Virus record (IMG/VR): IMGVR_UViG_3300029258_000423
Location: 1-51,085 of that record
Length of the DNA stretch: 51,085 nucleotides
Direction: 5' to 3' (one strand)
From: a virus
In this document: piece after piece, positions 8,472 to 17,004 of the stretch
Numbering within the stretch: position 1 is the first letter of the stretch
Layout: each line of letters begins with the position of its first letter
Translations under genes and position numbers: made by a program
The notes under the pieces: model-generated
What the model saw: the letters and a program-made list of their open reading frames with translations, nothing else
Told to the model about the DNA's origin: nothing
Databases searched by the model: none

Positions 8472-8903
8472 TCACACCTCGAATGCCTCCACGAGAACAT
8501 TCGCCGCCGCCGTGTCTGCCCGAATCCGCAAACGGTTATCTGTGTCCGCAGCAGTTCCGACAACGCCCGTTCCGAATTCGTCTTGCAAGTCCCGAGACAA
8601 TCGAACAACGAACGATTCGCCGGGTAGCAGTTCGATCATCGGATAGAATATCTCCGCCGCATCGTCCCAAATCCCGACCGTGACGAAATTGGTGGAGTCC
8701 TGATTCTGAATCCGGCAAAGTGCGGGTTGCGTCAATTCGGTAAAGTCAACATCAGTTCCATTCAGGGACGCTTCGATGGATCCGACAACCGGCCCCTTCG
8801 TGCCAGCAACGTCAGCGTTGAACGCTGTAGGCTTGGAGCTGTAATTGAGATAGTCACCTTTTGTGACGCTCAGGCTGGAATTGATTCGTGCTTCGTTGGT
8901 CAT
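8472..8903 (-). CDS. Small tail protein, unknown
   Basis: 143 residues, beta-rich, acidic: RINSSLSVTKGDYLNYSS near the start and LPGESFVVRLSRDLQ in the middle. Similar 'values with units' beta proteins occur in tail-tip modules, but no named family is recognised. It lies 8-20 nt from its neighbours in the tail operon. No catalytic motif, signal peptide or TM segment. Probably a structural component; function open. Confidence 0.75.
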   Translation of the reverse strand: MTNEARINSSLSVTKGDYLNYSSKPTAFNADVAGTKGPVVGSIEASLNGTDVDFTELTQPALCRIQNQDSTNFVTVGIWDDAAEIFYPMIELLPGESFVVRLSRDLQDEFGTGVVGTAADTDNRLRIRADTAAANVLVEAFEV

Positions 8904-8913
8904 GATACTCTCC

Positions 8914-9807
8914 TTAGAAGGATGTCGGAATTCCTAGTAGGGTGAAGTCCGATTCTTCGTATACTTCGGGTTGTAATATGTTCCCGTCGGCAGGGTCATT
9001 TGCGATAGAGCCATCAGCTTTGAGTGGCAATACCGTTGACACATTGTCGTCGTTTTTGTCTTTGTTTTGCTCGAAGTCCGACACCTTCGGAGGGTCGTTA
9101 AGCGGATTGTCGATCAAGTGGCGAGTGCCCTCGTCCGCAACCTCTTCATCCCATGTATTCCAGTTGACTTCAAACTCAAACCGCCGAGTGTAGTAGTAGT
9201 CGCAAACTCCGTAGAGTTTCCGCTCCCACGTCACGTTGGCAAGCAACACCTTGCGGGCGTCAAGACCCCACAGCGTATCATCGTTGACTGTCGGGACCAT
9301 CTCAGCAAACACATCCAACTCCAAGTCCGCCACATTCTGAGCGACCCAAACAGTAGGATGACTGTCGTCGACTTCGACGAATAACCGTTCAAGGCTAGCC
9401 GACTCGATCTTGTCTCCATTGCGATCCTTGAATGCCTCACGCTTGTCTTTCGCAAAGCTACCGCCTACCTGTTGCGGTTCCAGTAGCGGGTCCTCTACCG
9501 TTTCGTCTTGACATCGGAAACGTGGCAACGTGCTGAATGTGTTTTTGATTTGCCAGAAGTAGCCGGGCTCATTCTTTGGCTGCTCACTGTGCGTGGATAT
9601 TGCAAGTTGCGGTGTACAGAATGCCCACGCATCAGAATCGCCGCCGTAATTCCAGAAGTCACCAACAGACGGAAGCCCAGTAGCGAAGGAAGCGGTCTGC
9701 GGACCTTCACCTTTACCCGTTCGCACTAGCCACGTAATGCTGTATTCGCGTTGGCCTTCCTTGCCACGCGAAGCACTCCACCCGAGTCGCCCTTCTACTT
9801 CCGCCAT
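8914..9807 (-). CDS. Minor tail protein, unknown
   Basis: 297 residues from ATG 9807 (RBS AAGGAGCGAGTG; a GTG one codon earlier is less likely). Contains aromatic-rich beta segments (WNYGGDSDAWAF, YGVCDYYYTRRFEFEVNWN) and an acidic C-terminus. It follows the tape measure directly, the place of the distal tail or baseplate hub protein in siphoviruses. I do not see a Dit, Tal or peptidase motif. Structural tail role is inferred from position and size. Confidence 0.78.
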   Translation of the reverse strand: MAEVEGRLGWSASRGKEGQREYSITWLVRTGKGEGPQTASFATGLPSVGDFWNYGGDSDAWAFCTPQLAISTHSEQPKNEPGYFWQIKNTFSTLPRFRCQDETVEDPLLEPQQVGGSFAKDKREAFKDRNGDKIESASLERLFVEVDDSHPTVWVAQNVADLELDVFAEMVPTVNDDTLWGLDARKVLLANVTWERKLYGVCDYYYTRRFEFEVNWNTWDEEVADEGTRHLIDNPLNDPPKVSDFEQNKDKNDDNVSTVLPLKADGSIANDPADGNILQPEVYEESDFTLLGIPTSF

Positions 9808-9817
9808 CACTCGCTCC

Positions 9818-12421
9818 TTAGTTCAGGTTCGCCGGTTGGAGGTTGTCTTTGATAACGTCCAGTGCGTCTGCCGCTCGCTCGGCTGCCGTCAGTTGCTTTT
9901 CCTCTGTCGTCTTTTGCTCTCTTCCCTGTGCTCTGGCGAACGACCTGAAATAGTCTGCGGTGCCGACGCGTGTTCCACGTCGCACCGAAGCGGTTCCAGG
10001 ACCAGACACTTTCGGTTTTGTGGCGTCGTCAAGTTGCTTCTGTGCATCAGCTCGCGTCTTTTCAATCTCGGAGTATTCCTTCTTTGCTGTTTCCTTGCTT
10101 ATCCTCCCTTGCTGCAAGAGCTTATTGACGTACTCGGTTTGCTCAAAGTATGTGACGTGTATGCCCTGATGCTTCTTCGTCAAGGCTTCCGCGTCACGCT
10201 GCAAGGCCGCTTCCGCTTGCTCTTGCTTTTGTGCGGCCCTTTTCGCTTCCGCATTCGCCTCCCGTTGTGCTGCCAACAAGTCATTCCTAATCCGAAGCTG
10301 TTCAATTAGCTCTTCGTTTACACGCGTTACCCCGTCTTCCGCTCGCTCTTGTTCAAGTGCGAATATCTGTGCTTCCGTCGCCGTCATTCCCATTGTCTGG
10401 AGTTGCATATCGAGTGTCCCTAGCAAGTCGATTGCCTTGTCATTCATCGCCTGCTGAGTTTCAAGCTGGAGTCGTGCTTCCTCAAGCCTGGCTTGTTCGC
10501 CTTGTTTTTGAGCTTCGACGTCTTTATTAGCTTCTTCGCGTCGGAATTTATCTTGCAGTTGCCTCAGTTCCCATAGGTGATCTTTCGCTGCGTTCAGTCG
10601 CCTGGCAGCATGTCGCCTTTGTTGTGCGACTCCAACGTCATCGGCAGCGGCGGCATCTTCTACTGCTGTATTATCTGCCAGTATCGTTCCTTCGTAGCGA
10701 TCTTTGAGTTTGCGTGGCCCAGCAATTTTTTGTGATTCCATTTGAAGAAGCTCGACTGCATCTGTTGCTTCGACTAACCGTTTCTTAAGTTCAGCAGCAC
10801 GCTCGGCACCTTCCTTGCCTACAATATCTTGCACTATCTTCGACCGAGATTGACCCGCCAGGTCAAGCATCCGTTCAAATTCTGCATTCATCTCAGCAGC
10901 TTTCATTTTGACATGAACGAATGCAGCAGCTATCCCAGCAGTTGCTATGCTCCCCAAAGCTGCTTTGCTAGCAATCGATTTAATCGTGAGGGCACCCATC
11001 GCTGTGGAGGCAGCACCGATCGCAACAAACAGCTTCCCAAGTACCAGCGTCAGCGGACCGACAGCAGCGGCTGTAAGTCCGATGTTTACAATCAAACTCT
11101 TTGTACCGGAATCAAGACGGCTCCACCATCGAGTCCATTCCTTTACCCATTGGCCAATTGACTTGACCATTGGCACTAATTGCTCGCCGATGCTGGCTGC
11201 CATGTTTTTGACGTTATTCCATGCAACCTTCATCTGATTGCTGAATGATTGCATCTGCTTATCGGCAATCTCCTTGGTGATTCCGTTCGCCTTTTTTGTC
11301 TCGTCGTAATATTCCCGAATCGCTTCGCTAGTTCCAAGCAATGGCAAGATGGCCTGTTGCACCCTAGCCTCGAATCCGAGCATGTCAAGCGTGGCTACCT
11401 TCGTTTCCGCCGACATGTCCTTCATGATGTCTTCCAGATTCCCGACGATGTCCGCCATGTGACGCATCTCGCCGCTACTATCAAACACACTAAAGCCTAG
11501 CCTCTTATGTTCCTTAGCATTGTCCATGGAAGACTTCGACAGCAAGCGGAATACCCTATCGAGTTGCGTGCCAGCCAATTCAGACTTGACGCCCTGGTCG
11601 GCAAACGCGGCAAGCACCGCGACACCTTCCTCTATGTCCTTATTGAATGCTTTGAGTGCGGCCCCTGCCTTCGTCGTCAAAGCTTTCGAGAACTGCTCGA
11701 CGCTGGCATTGGCAAGCGTATTCGCCTTGACCAGTACGTCAGACACACGGACTAGATTCCGAGTGTCCTCAGCAACGTCTTTCGATGTCATTCCCAACGC
11801 ACTTTGAGCATCCGTCAACAAATCCGTAGCGGTCGCCAAATCGAATGCACCGGCAATAGCGAAGTCTTGCACCTTTGGCAAGAGTTTCATCGACTGTTCA
11901 GCGTCTTTTCCGGCAGACGCCAGGAAGAAATACGACTCCGCCAATTCCGTTGCAGAACGCGGACCTTCATTGCTCAGGCCAATAGCCAGATTCCGCATTC
12001 GTTCGACTTGGTCGCCAGTCGTTTGCATAATCGAAGTTGATTCGACCATCGCCTGATCGAATTGAGCAAACGCACGGACACCCATGCCGGCAAAGATTCC
12101 GAGAGGCAAGGTTACCCGCATCGTCAACGCACTGCCCATCGAAGTCATGGACGCACCGGCCGACTTCAGTGCAAAGCCGTAATTCTGAATATGCAATATC
12201 GCACGGCGGAACTTATTATTCGTGTTCGCCAGTGCCATCTGAATGCGTTGCTGGTCGGTGATAAGCTTGCCAGTAAAATCACGCAACCGACCTCGGGCGT
12301 CACGAGTGAAGTACTCAGTGGTCTTGCCAGCTTTCTGGACACCCTTGACGTACTGGCTAGTTTCAGCCGTCAGCCGAACTACAAGCTTGTCAACTTCGGT
12401 TGTCGCCATCCTTGCCACCAT
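9818..12421 (-). CDS. Tail tape measure protein
   Basis: 867 residues from ATG 12421. Residues 1-300 are of the TP901-type: SQYVKGVQKAG, MGSALTMRVTLPLG, FDQAMVESTSIMQTTGDQ, and a SATELAESYFFLASAGKD segment. A hydrophobic stretch around 445-510 (GLTAAAVGPLTLVLGKLFVA and following) may insert in the membrane during DNA passage. Residues 520-840 are long coiled coils rich in A, E, K, Q. The length would set a tail of roughly 130 nm by the usual 0.15 nm per residue rule. It overlaps the end of the upstream chaperone frame by 32 nt, as is common. Confidence 0.96.
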   Translation of the reverse strand: MVARMATTEVDKLVVRLTAETSQYVKGVQKAGKTTEYFTRDARGRLRDFTGKLITDQQRIQMALANTNNKFRRAILHIQNYGFALKSAGASMTSMGSALTMRVTLPLGIFAGMGVRAFAQFDQAMVESTSIMQTTGDQVERMRNLAIGLSNEGPRSATELAESYFFLASAGKDAEQSMKLLPKVQDFAIAGAFDLATATDLLTDAQSALGMTSKDVAEDTRNLVRVSDVLVKANTLANASVEQFSKALTTKAGAALKAFNKDIEEGVAVLAAFADQGVKSELAGTQLDRVFRLLSKSSMDNAKEHKRLGFSVFDSSGEMRHMADIVGNLEDIMKDMSAETKVATLDMLGFEARVQQAILPLLGTSEAIREYYDETKKANGITKEIADKQMQSFSNQMKVAWNNVKNMAASIGEQLVPMVKSIGQWVKEWTRWWSRLDSGTKSLIVNIGLTAAAVGPLTLVLGKLFVAIGAASTAMGALTIKSIASKAALGSIATAGIAAAFVHVKMKAAEMNAEFERMLDLAGQSRSKIVQDIVGKEGAERAAELKKRLVEATDAVELLQMESQKIAGPRKLKDRYEGTILADNTAVEDAAAADDVGVAQQRRHAARRLNAAKDHLWELRQLQDKFRREEANKDVEAQKQGEQARLEEARLQLETQQAMNDKAIDLLGTLDMQLQTMGMTATEAQIFALEQERAEDGVTRVNEELIEQLRIRNDLLAAQREANAEAKRAAQKQEQAEAALQRDAEALTKKHQGIHVTYFEQTEYVNKLLQQGRISKETAKKEYSEIEKTRADAQKQLDDATKPKVSGPGTASVRRGTRVGTADYFRSFARAQGREQKTTEEKQLTAAERAADALDVIKDNLQPANLN

Positions 12422-12743
12422 ACCCAACTGCTGCTAGCAGGTGAGCCTTTTGCATTTTCCAGATCTTTTCGCGTTCAGCTTTCGACGGTTTCTTTTTCTT
12501 CCGTGTGAATTTCAGTAGGAAGTCCGTGAACTTCACTGCCGCCGGACGTTTCACGAATGACCTCCTCACCTCCGCCGCAATTTGCATAAGGTAGTTGTCC
12601 GTTCGTGATGGTCTGTTGTCCTCTTCGTCCAGCCATTCGATCCACGCCAGAAACTCCCGATGAGTCGTCTCTTGCATGCACTTCCGAAGCGACATGCCAA
12701 GGTGAGACGCTAATCGGAACCATCCGTCGTAAGCGTTTCTGAG
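12390..12743 (-). CDS. Tail assembly chaperone, frameshifted extension (gpT-like)
   Basis: This frame has no well-placed start of its own; the first ATG (12695) lies inside a conserved-looking stretch. Read from the slippery site at 12743-12749 it continues the upstream chaperone in the -1 frame: NAYDGWFRLASHLGMSLRKC, then THREFLAWIEWLDEEDNR. Residues like WFRLA...LGMS...E(F/Y)..W are typical of the T part of lambda-like G-T chaperones. Conceptual product G-T: about 141 zero-frame residues plus 117 from this frame, about 258. It binds the tape measure during tail assembly and is not part of the finished tail in known systems. Confidence 0.88.
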   Translation of the reverse strand, partial: LRNAYDGWFRLASHLGMSLRKCMQETTHREFLAWIEWLDEEDNRPSRTDNYLMQIAAEVRRSFVKRPAAVKFTDFLLKFTRKKKKPSKAEREKIWKMQKAHLLAAVGYGGKDGDNRS

Positions 12744-13165
12744 TTTTTTGCCGTCTCATCTTCGTCGCGAAGCTCCGCGAGTTTCGCTTGCAATTCGGCA
12801 ATCTGCTTTTCGATGTCCTCTTCAGAAACGTCGGCGTCGAGCTTGCTGATCTTCTTTGCCTTGTCGAATAGGCTCGTGATGATTCGATGCGGCCACTTGC
12901 GAACCTGCGACTCTTGCATCGGCTTCCGAATGCCAGATCCATCTTCCACCTCGAACAGGCAAAGGGACACAAGCAACGGTTCCAAGTCGCCAAGCTTGCT
13001 GAATCCTTGCGGGTTACCATCGGCTCCGTACTTCGTGCAAGCGATGGACGCATTCCGCCACTTCACGGCGGCATCGCTCATTGCCTCTTGCAGGACGTAT
13101 TCTTTGTCGCCAATCTTGTACGGAATTTCGATAGGCGTCAGATCAAACGAGATTACTTCGGACAT
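12710..13165 (-). CDS. Tail assembly chaperone (gpG-like)
   Basis: 151 residues, acidic C-terminal tail, RBS GGAGCGAAACC. IEIPYKIGDKEYVLQEAMSD opens the protein as in phage tail chaperones, which look like the gp13/gpG group. The last 40 residues are coiled-coil-like. Position, directly between the tail tube and the tape measure, is diagnostic. Near the 3' end the sequence carries the slippery heptamer A_AAA_AAC, so a fraction of ribosomes should produce the G-T fusion. A strong hairpin precedes the gene. Confidence 0.9.
   Translation of the reverse strand: MSEVISFDLTPIEIPYKIGDKEYVLQEAMSDAAVKWRNASIACTKYGADGNPQGFSKLGDLEPLLVSLCLFEVEDGSGIRKPMQESQVRKWPHRIITSLFDKAKKISKLDADVSEEDIEKQIAELQAKLAELRDEDETAKNSETLTTDGSD
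12743..12749 (-). promoter_or_regulatory. Programmed -1 frameshift site A_AAA_AAC
   Basis: On the minus strand the zero frame reads GCA AAA AAC, so P- and A-site tRNAs can both re-pair on AAA AAA after slipping back one base. The zero frame stops about 30 nt later at TAG (12710-12712), and the -1 frame is open through 12390. This is the canonical arrangement for tail chaperone G/GT. I did not identify a firm downstream pseudoknot. Confidence 0.88.
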
Positions 13166-13193
13166 TGGTTTCGCTCCAAATCAGGTTGAAAGA

Positions 13194-13232
13194 CGGTGCT
13201 GGCTGTTCAAGGGGATGTGACAGCCAGCACCG
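13194..13232 (-). terminator. Strong hairpin between tail tube and chaperone genes
   Basis: A perfect 13-bp stem (CGGTGCTGGCTGT paired with ACAGCCAGCACCG) with a 13-nt loop lies 38 nt downstream of the tail-tube stop and 28 nt before the chaperone start. It is followed on the minus strand by TCTTTC, a weak U-run. It may act as a partial terminator or as an mRNA stabiliser that keeps tail-tube expression high. Confidence 0.75.
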
Positions 13233-13270
13233 GGTGATACCAAGCACCGTTTGGTGGTTGGCTGTATAAA

Positions 13271-13750
13271 CTAGGTTCCAGGCTTGTTATCGAGGACAGG
13301 TGCCTCTTCAGTTCTGGTCGACGGATCTCGGTTCGTCGGCTGAACAGTAACCGTTGCCTCGGGCTGCTCGCCTTCGACCATTTCCCCAGGCTCGAATCGC
13401 TTGAGGAAGCCGTAGAATGCAAGTGAGGTTCCATCGGGGAAATAAACCGCCACGGTCGTTTCGACGTTCAGGAGGTTGTTCTTAACGCCATCATAGACAA
13501 GCGGGTCCCATGCACACGTCGTCGAGAATTCCGTCAGGGTCGCCAGTGAGCGAGCCGCGAAAGTCCGCAACGCAGAATTGTGCATCGTGGTAATGTCGAT
13601 TTCGTCACCACCATCCCAGCCGGGAGGCGTGACAGTTTTCATCCACAAGCCGATGTCCGTATCGGCCGAGAATACGATCCGAGTCGAATACCCATCGTCG
13701 AAATGGATTCCAGCGGGATCGCTTAGAGAGGGTGCTGAAGGTTCAGCCAT
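13271..13750 (-). CDS. Major tail tube protein
   Basis: 159 residues. GLWMKTVTPPGWDGGDEIDI near 33-52 and the following TTMHNS...RTFAARSLATLTE match the tail-tube family (phage tail tube, lambda gpV/TP901 group): loop with D-x-T-T-M-x-N then (P)R.L.TL. FYGFLKRFEPGEM is the second sheet. Position upstream of the chaperones agrees. RBS AAGGAGCTATACC. The strong hairpin just after the gene suggests high expression. Confidence 0.92.
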   Translation of the reverse strand: MAEPSAPSLSDPAGIHFDDGYSTRIVFSADTDIGLWMKTVTPPGWDGGDEIDITTMHNSALRTFAARSLATLTEFSTTCAWDPLVYDGVKNNLLNVETTVAVYFPDGTSLAFYGFLKRFEPGEMVEGEQPEATVTVQPTNRDPSTRTEEAPVLDNKPGT

Positions 13751-13765
13751 GGTATAGCTCCTTAA

Positions 13766-14212
13766 TTAGGATTGCCGAATTGCGGCAGTTGCGTTAACAG
13801 TGAAAACATCCAAATCACTTTCCGGGTGCTGCTTTCCAATCGCCAGCACTTCCGACTTTCGCGAAATGGCGTAGATCGTATATCCGGTTGAATCAACGGT
13901 AACGCCCGTGTATCCAACCTCTTCATCGAGTGCCACCGCAATGGCCCTCGCCTTTGTGTATCCTGTTGGGTGTGTCTGTGAACGAATTCGGACTTGAAAT
14001 CCGTGGTGCTCTTGCTGTTCGCCACTCGTTTGCAATCGTCCGTCACTTGTTCCTTGGTTGTCGAAAACGCTGATTACGTTGTCGGGCGAATCAGGCTCAT
14101 TCGATATGTATGCTGGCCACGAATCCGAATCGGCCGGAGACGTAGCGTATCCCAGGTCAATCAGCAATTGCTGTATAATGGCCGACGGTGAATGGGTTAG
14201 TGTTCCGCTCAT
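13766..14212 (-). CDS. Tail terminator/completion protein
   Basis: 148 residues. SAIIQQLLIDLGYATSP at 9-25 begins like the minor capsid/tail terminator group (gpU-like fold), followed by ISNEPDSPDNVISVFDNQGT and HHGFQVRIRS at 68-77, the strand pattern typical of these small alpha/beta proteins. It starts directly at the end of the gp10-like gene and precedes the tail tube, the expected slot. It should cap the tail tube end that joins the head. Confidence 0.8.
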   Translation of the reverse strand: MSGTLTHSPSAIIQQLLIDLGYATSPADSDSWPAYISNEPDSPDNVISVFDNQGTSDGRLQTSGEQQEHHGFQVRIRSQTHPTGYTKARAIAVALDEEVGYTGVTVDSTGYTIYAISRKSEVLAIGKQHPESDLDVFTVNATAAIRQS

Positions 14213-14659
14213 TTATCCGCGTTCCATTTTCGTGTAAGCACTGCCCTTGAGGTTTCCGGAATCAACAGGCACCAATTCCTGACTCTTCTTTTGCAGCGAA
14301 TGTGCCGCGAGCAACAATCCGGTCCGAAGGTCGCCTGTCTTCTGGTATGCCTTCGCGATGATCTTTCGCCACAGTGCTCGATGCTGCCGAAACGGTGCCA
14401 CAAGGAATTGATTTTGCCCTCTGCCTTGCGGGTCCCAATAACGCCCCTGTCGTTTCGTTCCATCCGGTCGTTTTCCGGTTCGTTTCTTCCCTTTCAATTT
14501 CATGTTGTACTTCACGTTGATATTGTTTTCATGCACGTACAAAGCGTACTTCGCACCGTAGCCAACCAACGCCGACAACTTGTCAGACTTCCGAGCCTTA
14601 CCAACCATGCGGTTGAACTTGCTGGCCAATCGCTTGTCGCCTACTACGGTTGCTGCCAT
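14213..14659 (-). CDS. HK97 gp10-like neck/connector protein
   Basis: 148 residues, very basic. ALVGYGAKYALYVHENN at 30-46, and the C-terminal SLQKKSQELVPVDSGNLKGS (about 121-140) with P-V-D-(T/S)-G-x-L-(K/R)-x-S are hallmarks of the gp10-like family of head-tail neck proteins. In order with the next two genes it forms the neck-terminator-tube cassette. A KGKKRTGKRPDGTKR insertion in the middle is unusually basic. Confidence 0.9.
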   Translation of the reverse strand: MAATVVGDKRLASKFNRMVGKARKSDKLSALVGYGAKYALYVHENNINVKYNMKLKGKKRTGKRPDGTKRQGRYWDPQGRGQNQFLVAPFRQHRALWRKIIAKAYQKTGDLRTGLLLAAHSLQKKSQELVPVDSGNLKGSAYTKMERG

Positions 14660-14673
14660 TAACTTGCTCCATG

Positions 14674-16077
14674 TTAGCCATGCCGTACGTAGTCTTGCGT
14701 CTCACCATCTCGATTCGGAGCAAGCCTATGAGCAAACCCAGGCAAGGCTCCCCATTGATCTCCGGAATAGCGATAGTCGCTAGCACGCATCACCAAGCAA
14801 TTGCCCGCGTCTACCTGCTCGCGAAGGTAAGAAAGTATCTGGTCTGTCAGAGTTGCGGAGGCAGTGGTAGCTCCCGCCGCATCTCCTATGATATGCCAAG
14901 TAAGGCTTGTCTTCTCTCCGGCTGTAATCACCCCATCGATAAACGTCTGAGCCGTTGCGAAATCAGGCCATGTTACATTGTTCACGGACATGTAGTTATT
15001 GCCCGCGAACTCGCCACTGATTGAAACGCCATCCGCCATTGACGGGTAGACACTAGAGCCCGTTCCGCCGCTGCGAATTGCATCGGTGCGGCCCTCGGCT
15101 GCGGCCGCTGCCCTGATAGTTGCATTGTTGACTCCGCCTGGAGTTGCCACGTACCGAACGCCACGAGACCAGCCATGATGAATCAACCAGTTGGCTGCCT
15201 TGCGAATCTGCGTCTGTACGTTGGCCTGACTCAAAGCCGCCCAATCATTGTCGTCCCAGGTATGCACCGAGAATTCGTGGCCCAGTTCGTAGGCAGAATT
15301 CAACTCGTCCTTGGTCAATGCCGTGGATTCTCCGGTTTCAATGTCATTGCAAATCAGATTCAGCGTCATGCGGAATCCGTACTTTTCGACCAGCGGCATC
15401 AAAGTGGTATTCGTCGTATTGCCGTCATCGGATTCAAGCAGGAAGATCGGCATGGGCTTCACTGCCCGGAACGAAGCAAGCCTTACAGTGACATCTGAAA
15501 CGTCCTTGAACATCCGAAGTCGGATCTTCTCGATCCCTGGAGTTGTCCAGCTATCGTCATCAAAATCCCCCGCGTACGTATATCCGGTTCCTTTGACCTG
15601 CCAACGCAAAACATTCCAGCCAGTGTATCGAGGCACGATAGCGGGGTTCACATAGTAATCACCACCTGCAACATCCGACCACATGTAGGTCTGCAACCCT
15701 GCTCCAACGTTGGCAACATTGTCCACATGCATCAGGCATTCCATTTGTGGATATGTCGCCAAGTTCATCTTAAAATTCGTGGTCAGCGTAGACTCAATCG
15801 AAGCGTTGCTGTCACCGTCGGTAAACAGCTTCTTAGCCTGTCCGCCTAAACCGACGTACGGTTCGCCCGTTTCGTCTGCGACTGTTCCATTGCCCGAGTA
15901 GACTGCCCACGTCCCTCCGTACAACTCCTCTGCCTCGAACATCGAGATAGGGAGTCCCTTAACGAGAAACGGATTGTACGGAGGCAGAGACGCTGGAATC
16001 AATTGCTCCATGCCACCGAACAGACGGTCTTCGTAAACAGCAAGGTCTGTTCTCGGCCCCCAAACATTAGCACCCAT
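14674..16077 (-). CDS. NodB-like polysaccharide deacetylase in tail region
   Basis: 467 residues. The N-terminal 200 are beta-rich, possibly a carbohydrate-binding jelly-roll. The C-terminal half carries NodB-fold motifs: LLESDDGN at 213-220, GHEFSVHTWDD at 266-276, RYVATPGG at 308-315, and LTWHIIGD at 392-399. CE4 enzymes remove acetyl groups from glycans using one Asp and two His on a metal. Here the second metal His of HTxxH is an Asp (HTWDD), so activity may be altered. Placed among fibre genes, it probably acts on the host surface during entry. Confidence 0.82.
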   Translation of the reverse strand: MGANVWGPRTDLAVYEDRLFGGMEQLIPASLPPYNPFLVKGLPISMFEAEELYGGTWAVYSGNGTVADETGEPYVGLGGQAKKLFTDGDSNASIESTLTTNFKMNLATYPQMECLMHVDNVANVGAGLQTYMWSDVAGGDYYVNPAIVPRYTGWNVLRWQVKGTGYTYAGDFDDDSWTTPGIEKIRLRMFKDVSDVTVRLASFRAVKPMPIFLLESDDGNTTNTTLMPLVEKYGFRMTLNLICNDIETGESTALTKDELNSAYELGHEFSVHTWDDNDWAALSQANVQTQIRKAANWLIHHGWSRGVRYVATPGGVNNATIRAAAAAEGRTDAIRSGGTGSSVYPSMADGVSISGEFAGNNYMSVNNVTWPDFATAQTFIDGVITAGEKTSLTWHIIGDAAGATTASATLTDQILSYLREQVDAGNCLVMRASDYRYSGDQWGALPGFAHRLAPNRDGETQDYVRHG

Positions 16078-16088
16078 GTCTATTCTCC

Positions 16089-16424
16089 TCAGCTAGCGAT
16101 GACTTCTTTGCTGGTAACCCCATAATCAATCAAAGCATCCCCACCATCTCCTTGAGCGGTGACAGCAGAAATGAATCCACCAGTCACCTCCGTCACGCCA
16201 TCAAGGACAGGCTGGACTGCTTCAACCTCTAATGAAGCTCCTGCCGGGATGCCAACGTACTCACCTGTCTTGTGAGCACCGACTACATTGATAAGCACCG
16301 GAGCTGCTGACGAAGACCTGCACCCCACGAAAAACTTCTTTGCATTGCCACCGTCCGTTGTGGCATCGAAGATAGTTACAGCGGATGCCGACGATATCGT
16401 TTGTGAATTAGCTGCACTTGCCAT
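16089..16424 (-). CDS. Small virion-type protein, unknown
   Basis: 111 residues, beta-rich and Ala/Gly/Val-rich: KKFFVGCRSSSAAPVLINVV then GIPAGASLEVEA. This pattern (value, then 'PAGxSxxxE') is seen in small baseplate- or fibre-associated beta-sandwich proteins. No signal peptide or TM. Lies between the BppU-like and deacetylase genes. Function not recognised. Confidence 0.72.
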   Translation of the reverse strand: MASAANSQTISSASAVTIFDATTDGGNAKKFFVGCRSSSAAPVLINVVGAHKTGEYVGIPAGASLEVEAVQPVLDGVTEVTGGFISAVTAQGDGGDALIDYGVTSKEVIAS

Positions 16425-16463
16425 GCTACACCACTCCTTTCGTATATTGTGTTGTTGTTGCCA

Positions 16464-16805
16464 TTATCTTGACGCCGGCTCGATTGAAATTTCAAACTCA
16501 CCACTGTTCGCAGGAAATGTATCTTGCTTTCCGGATTCCTCCACGATGAAATACGCATGGAAGATTCCGACCGTGTCCACGTCCGCCGCCTGAGGTGAAT
16601 ACTGAACCTTACCATTCGTCGCGTCTGTCACGCTCACGTTCGTTGACGTTTCCGCTACCTTGTCTTCTCCGGTTTTCCGAAACACCATGTGAAACTTCAC
16701 CGTCAAACCAGACAAGTCTACCACCGTGTTGTCAGGACGTTTCAACGTGGCTGCAATCGCAATCCGCGTATCGTCCTGTTGCCGCGTCTGTTTTTGGTGT
16801 GCCAT
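16464..16805 (-). CDS. BppU N-terminal-domain-like protein
   Basis: 113 residues. Starts with AHQKQTRQQDDTRIAIAATLK, continues LSGLTVKFHMVFRKTG and QYSPQAADVDTVGIFHAYFI, ending ANSGEFEISIE. This is the Ig-like pattern of the baseplate upper protein N-terminal domain, which holds receptor-binding modules in several siphoviruses: D-xT-xx-(I/L)-xxxL...DLSGxTVxF...(Y)xxx..D...G.(F/Y)xAxF..  It stands alone here rather than fused to a fibre. Fibre attachment is inference. Confidence 0.78.
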   Translation of the reverse strand: MAHQKQTRQQDDTRIAIAATLKRPDNTVVDLSGLTVKFHMVFRKTGEDKVAETSTNVSVTDATNGKVQYSPQAADVDTVGIFHAYFIVEESGKQDTFPANSGEFEISIEPASR

Positions 16806-16806
16806 G

Positions 16807-17004
16807 TTACGTCCCTGTCAACGTGAAGTTCTTTGTGCTGGTCCCTTCCAAATCGAAGGCGTCCTCTTGCGTGCCGGTCAAGGTGAGGTTTCGATTGTCC
16901 GTTCCGATCAGGTCGTACCTCTGACTTACAGTTGCCGCAACCGCTTCCGGTGAAGCACCCCAGCCGATTACGTATCGAAGGTAATCAAGGAATCCACTTG
17001 CCAT
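16807..17004 (-). CDS. Small protein with LTGT repeats
   Basis: 65 residues. Three short beta repeats in the C-terminal half: RYDLIGTDNRNLTLTGT, then DAFDLEGTSTKNFTLTGT. The first 25 residues (FLDYLRYVIGWGASPEAVAA) are helical. Its start codon region overlaps the stop of the large fibre gene, and it ends 2 nt before the BppU-like gene, so it is likely translated. Probably an adaptor or fibre-associated protein; family not recognised. Confidence 0.65.
   Translation of the reverse strand: MASGFLDYLRYVIGWGASPEAVAATVSQRYDLIGTDNRNLTLTGTQEDAFDLEGTSTKNFTLTGT

Noticed and set aside
12475-13053. 192-codon minus-strand ORF across the chaperone genes
   Set aside because: Third frame; Arg/Ser/Thr-rich shadow with no RBS, covered by the G and T frames.
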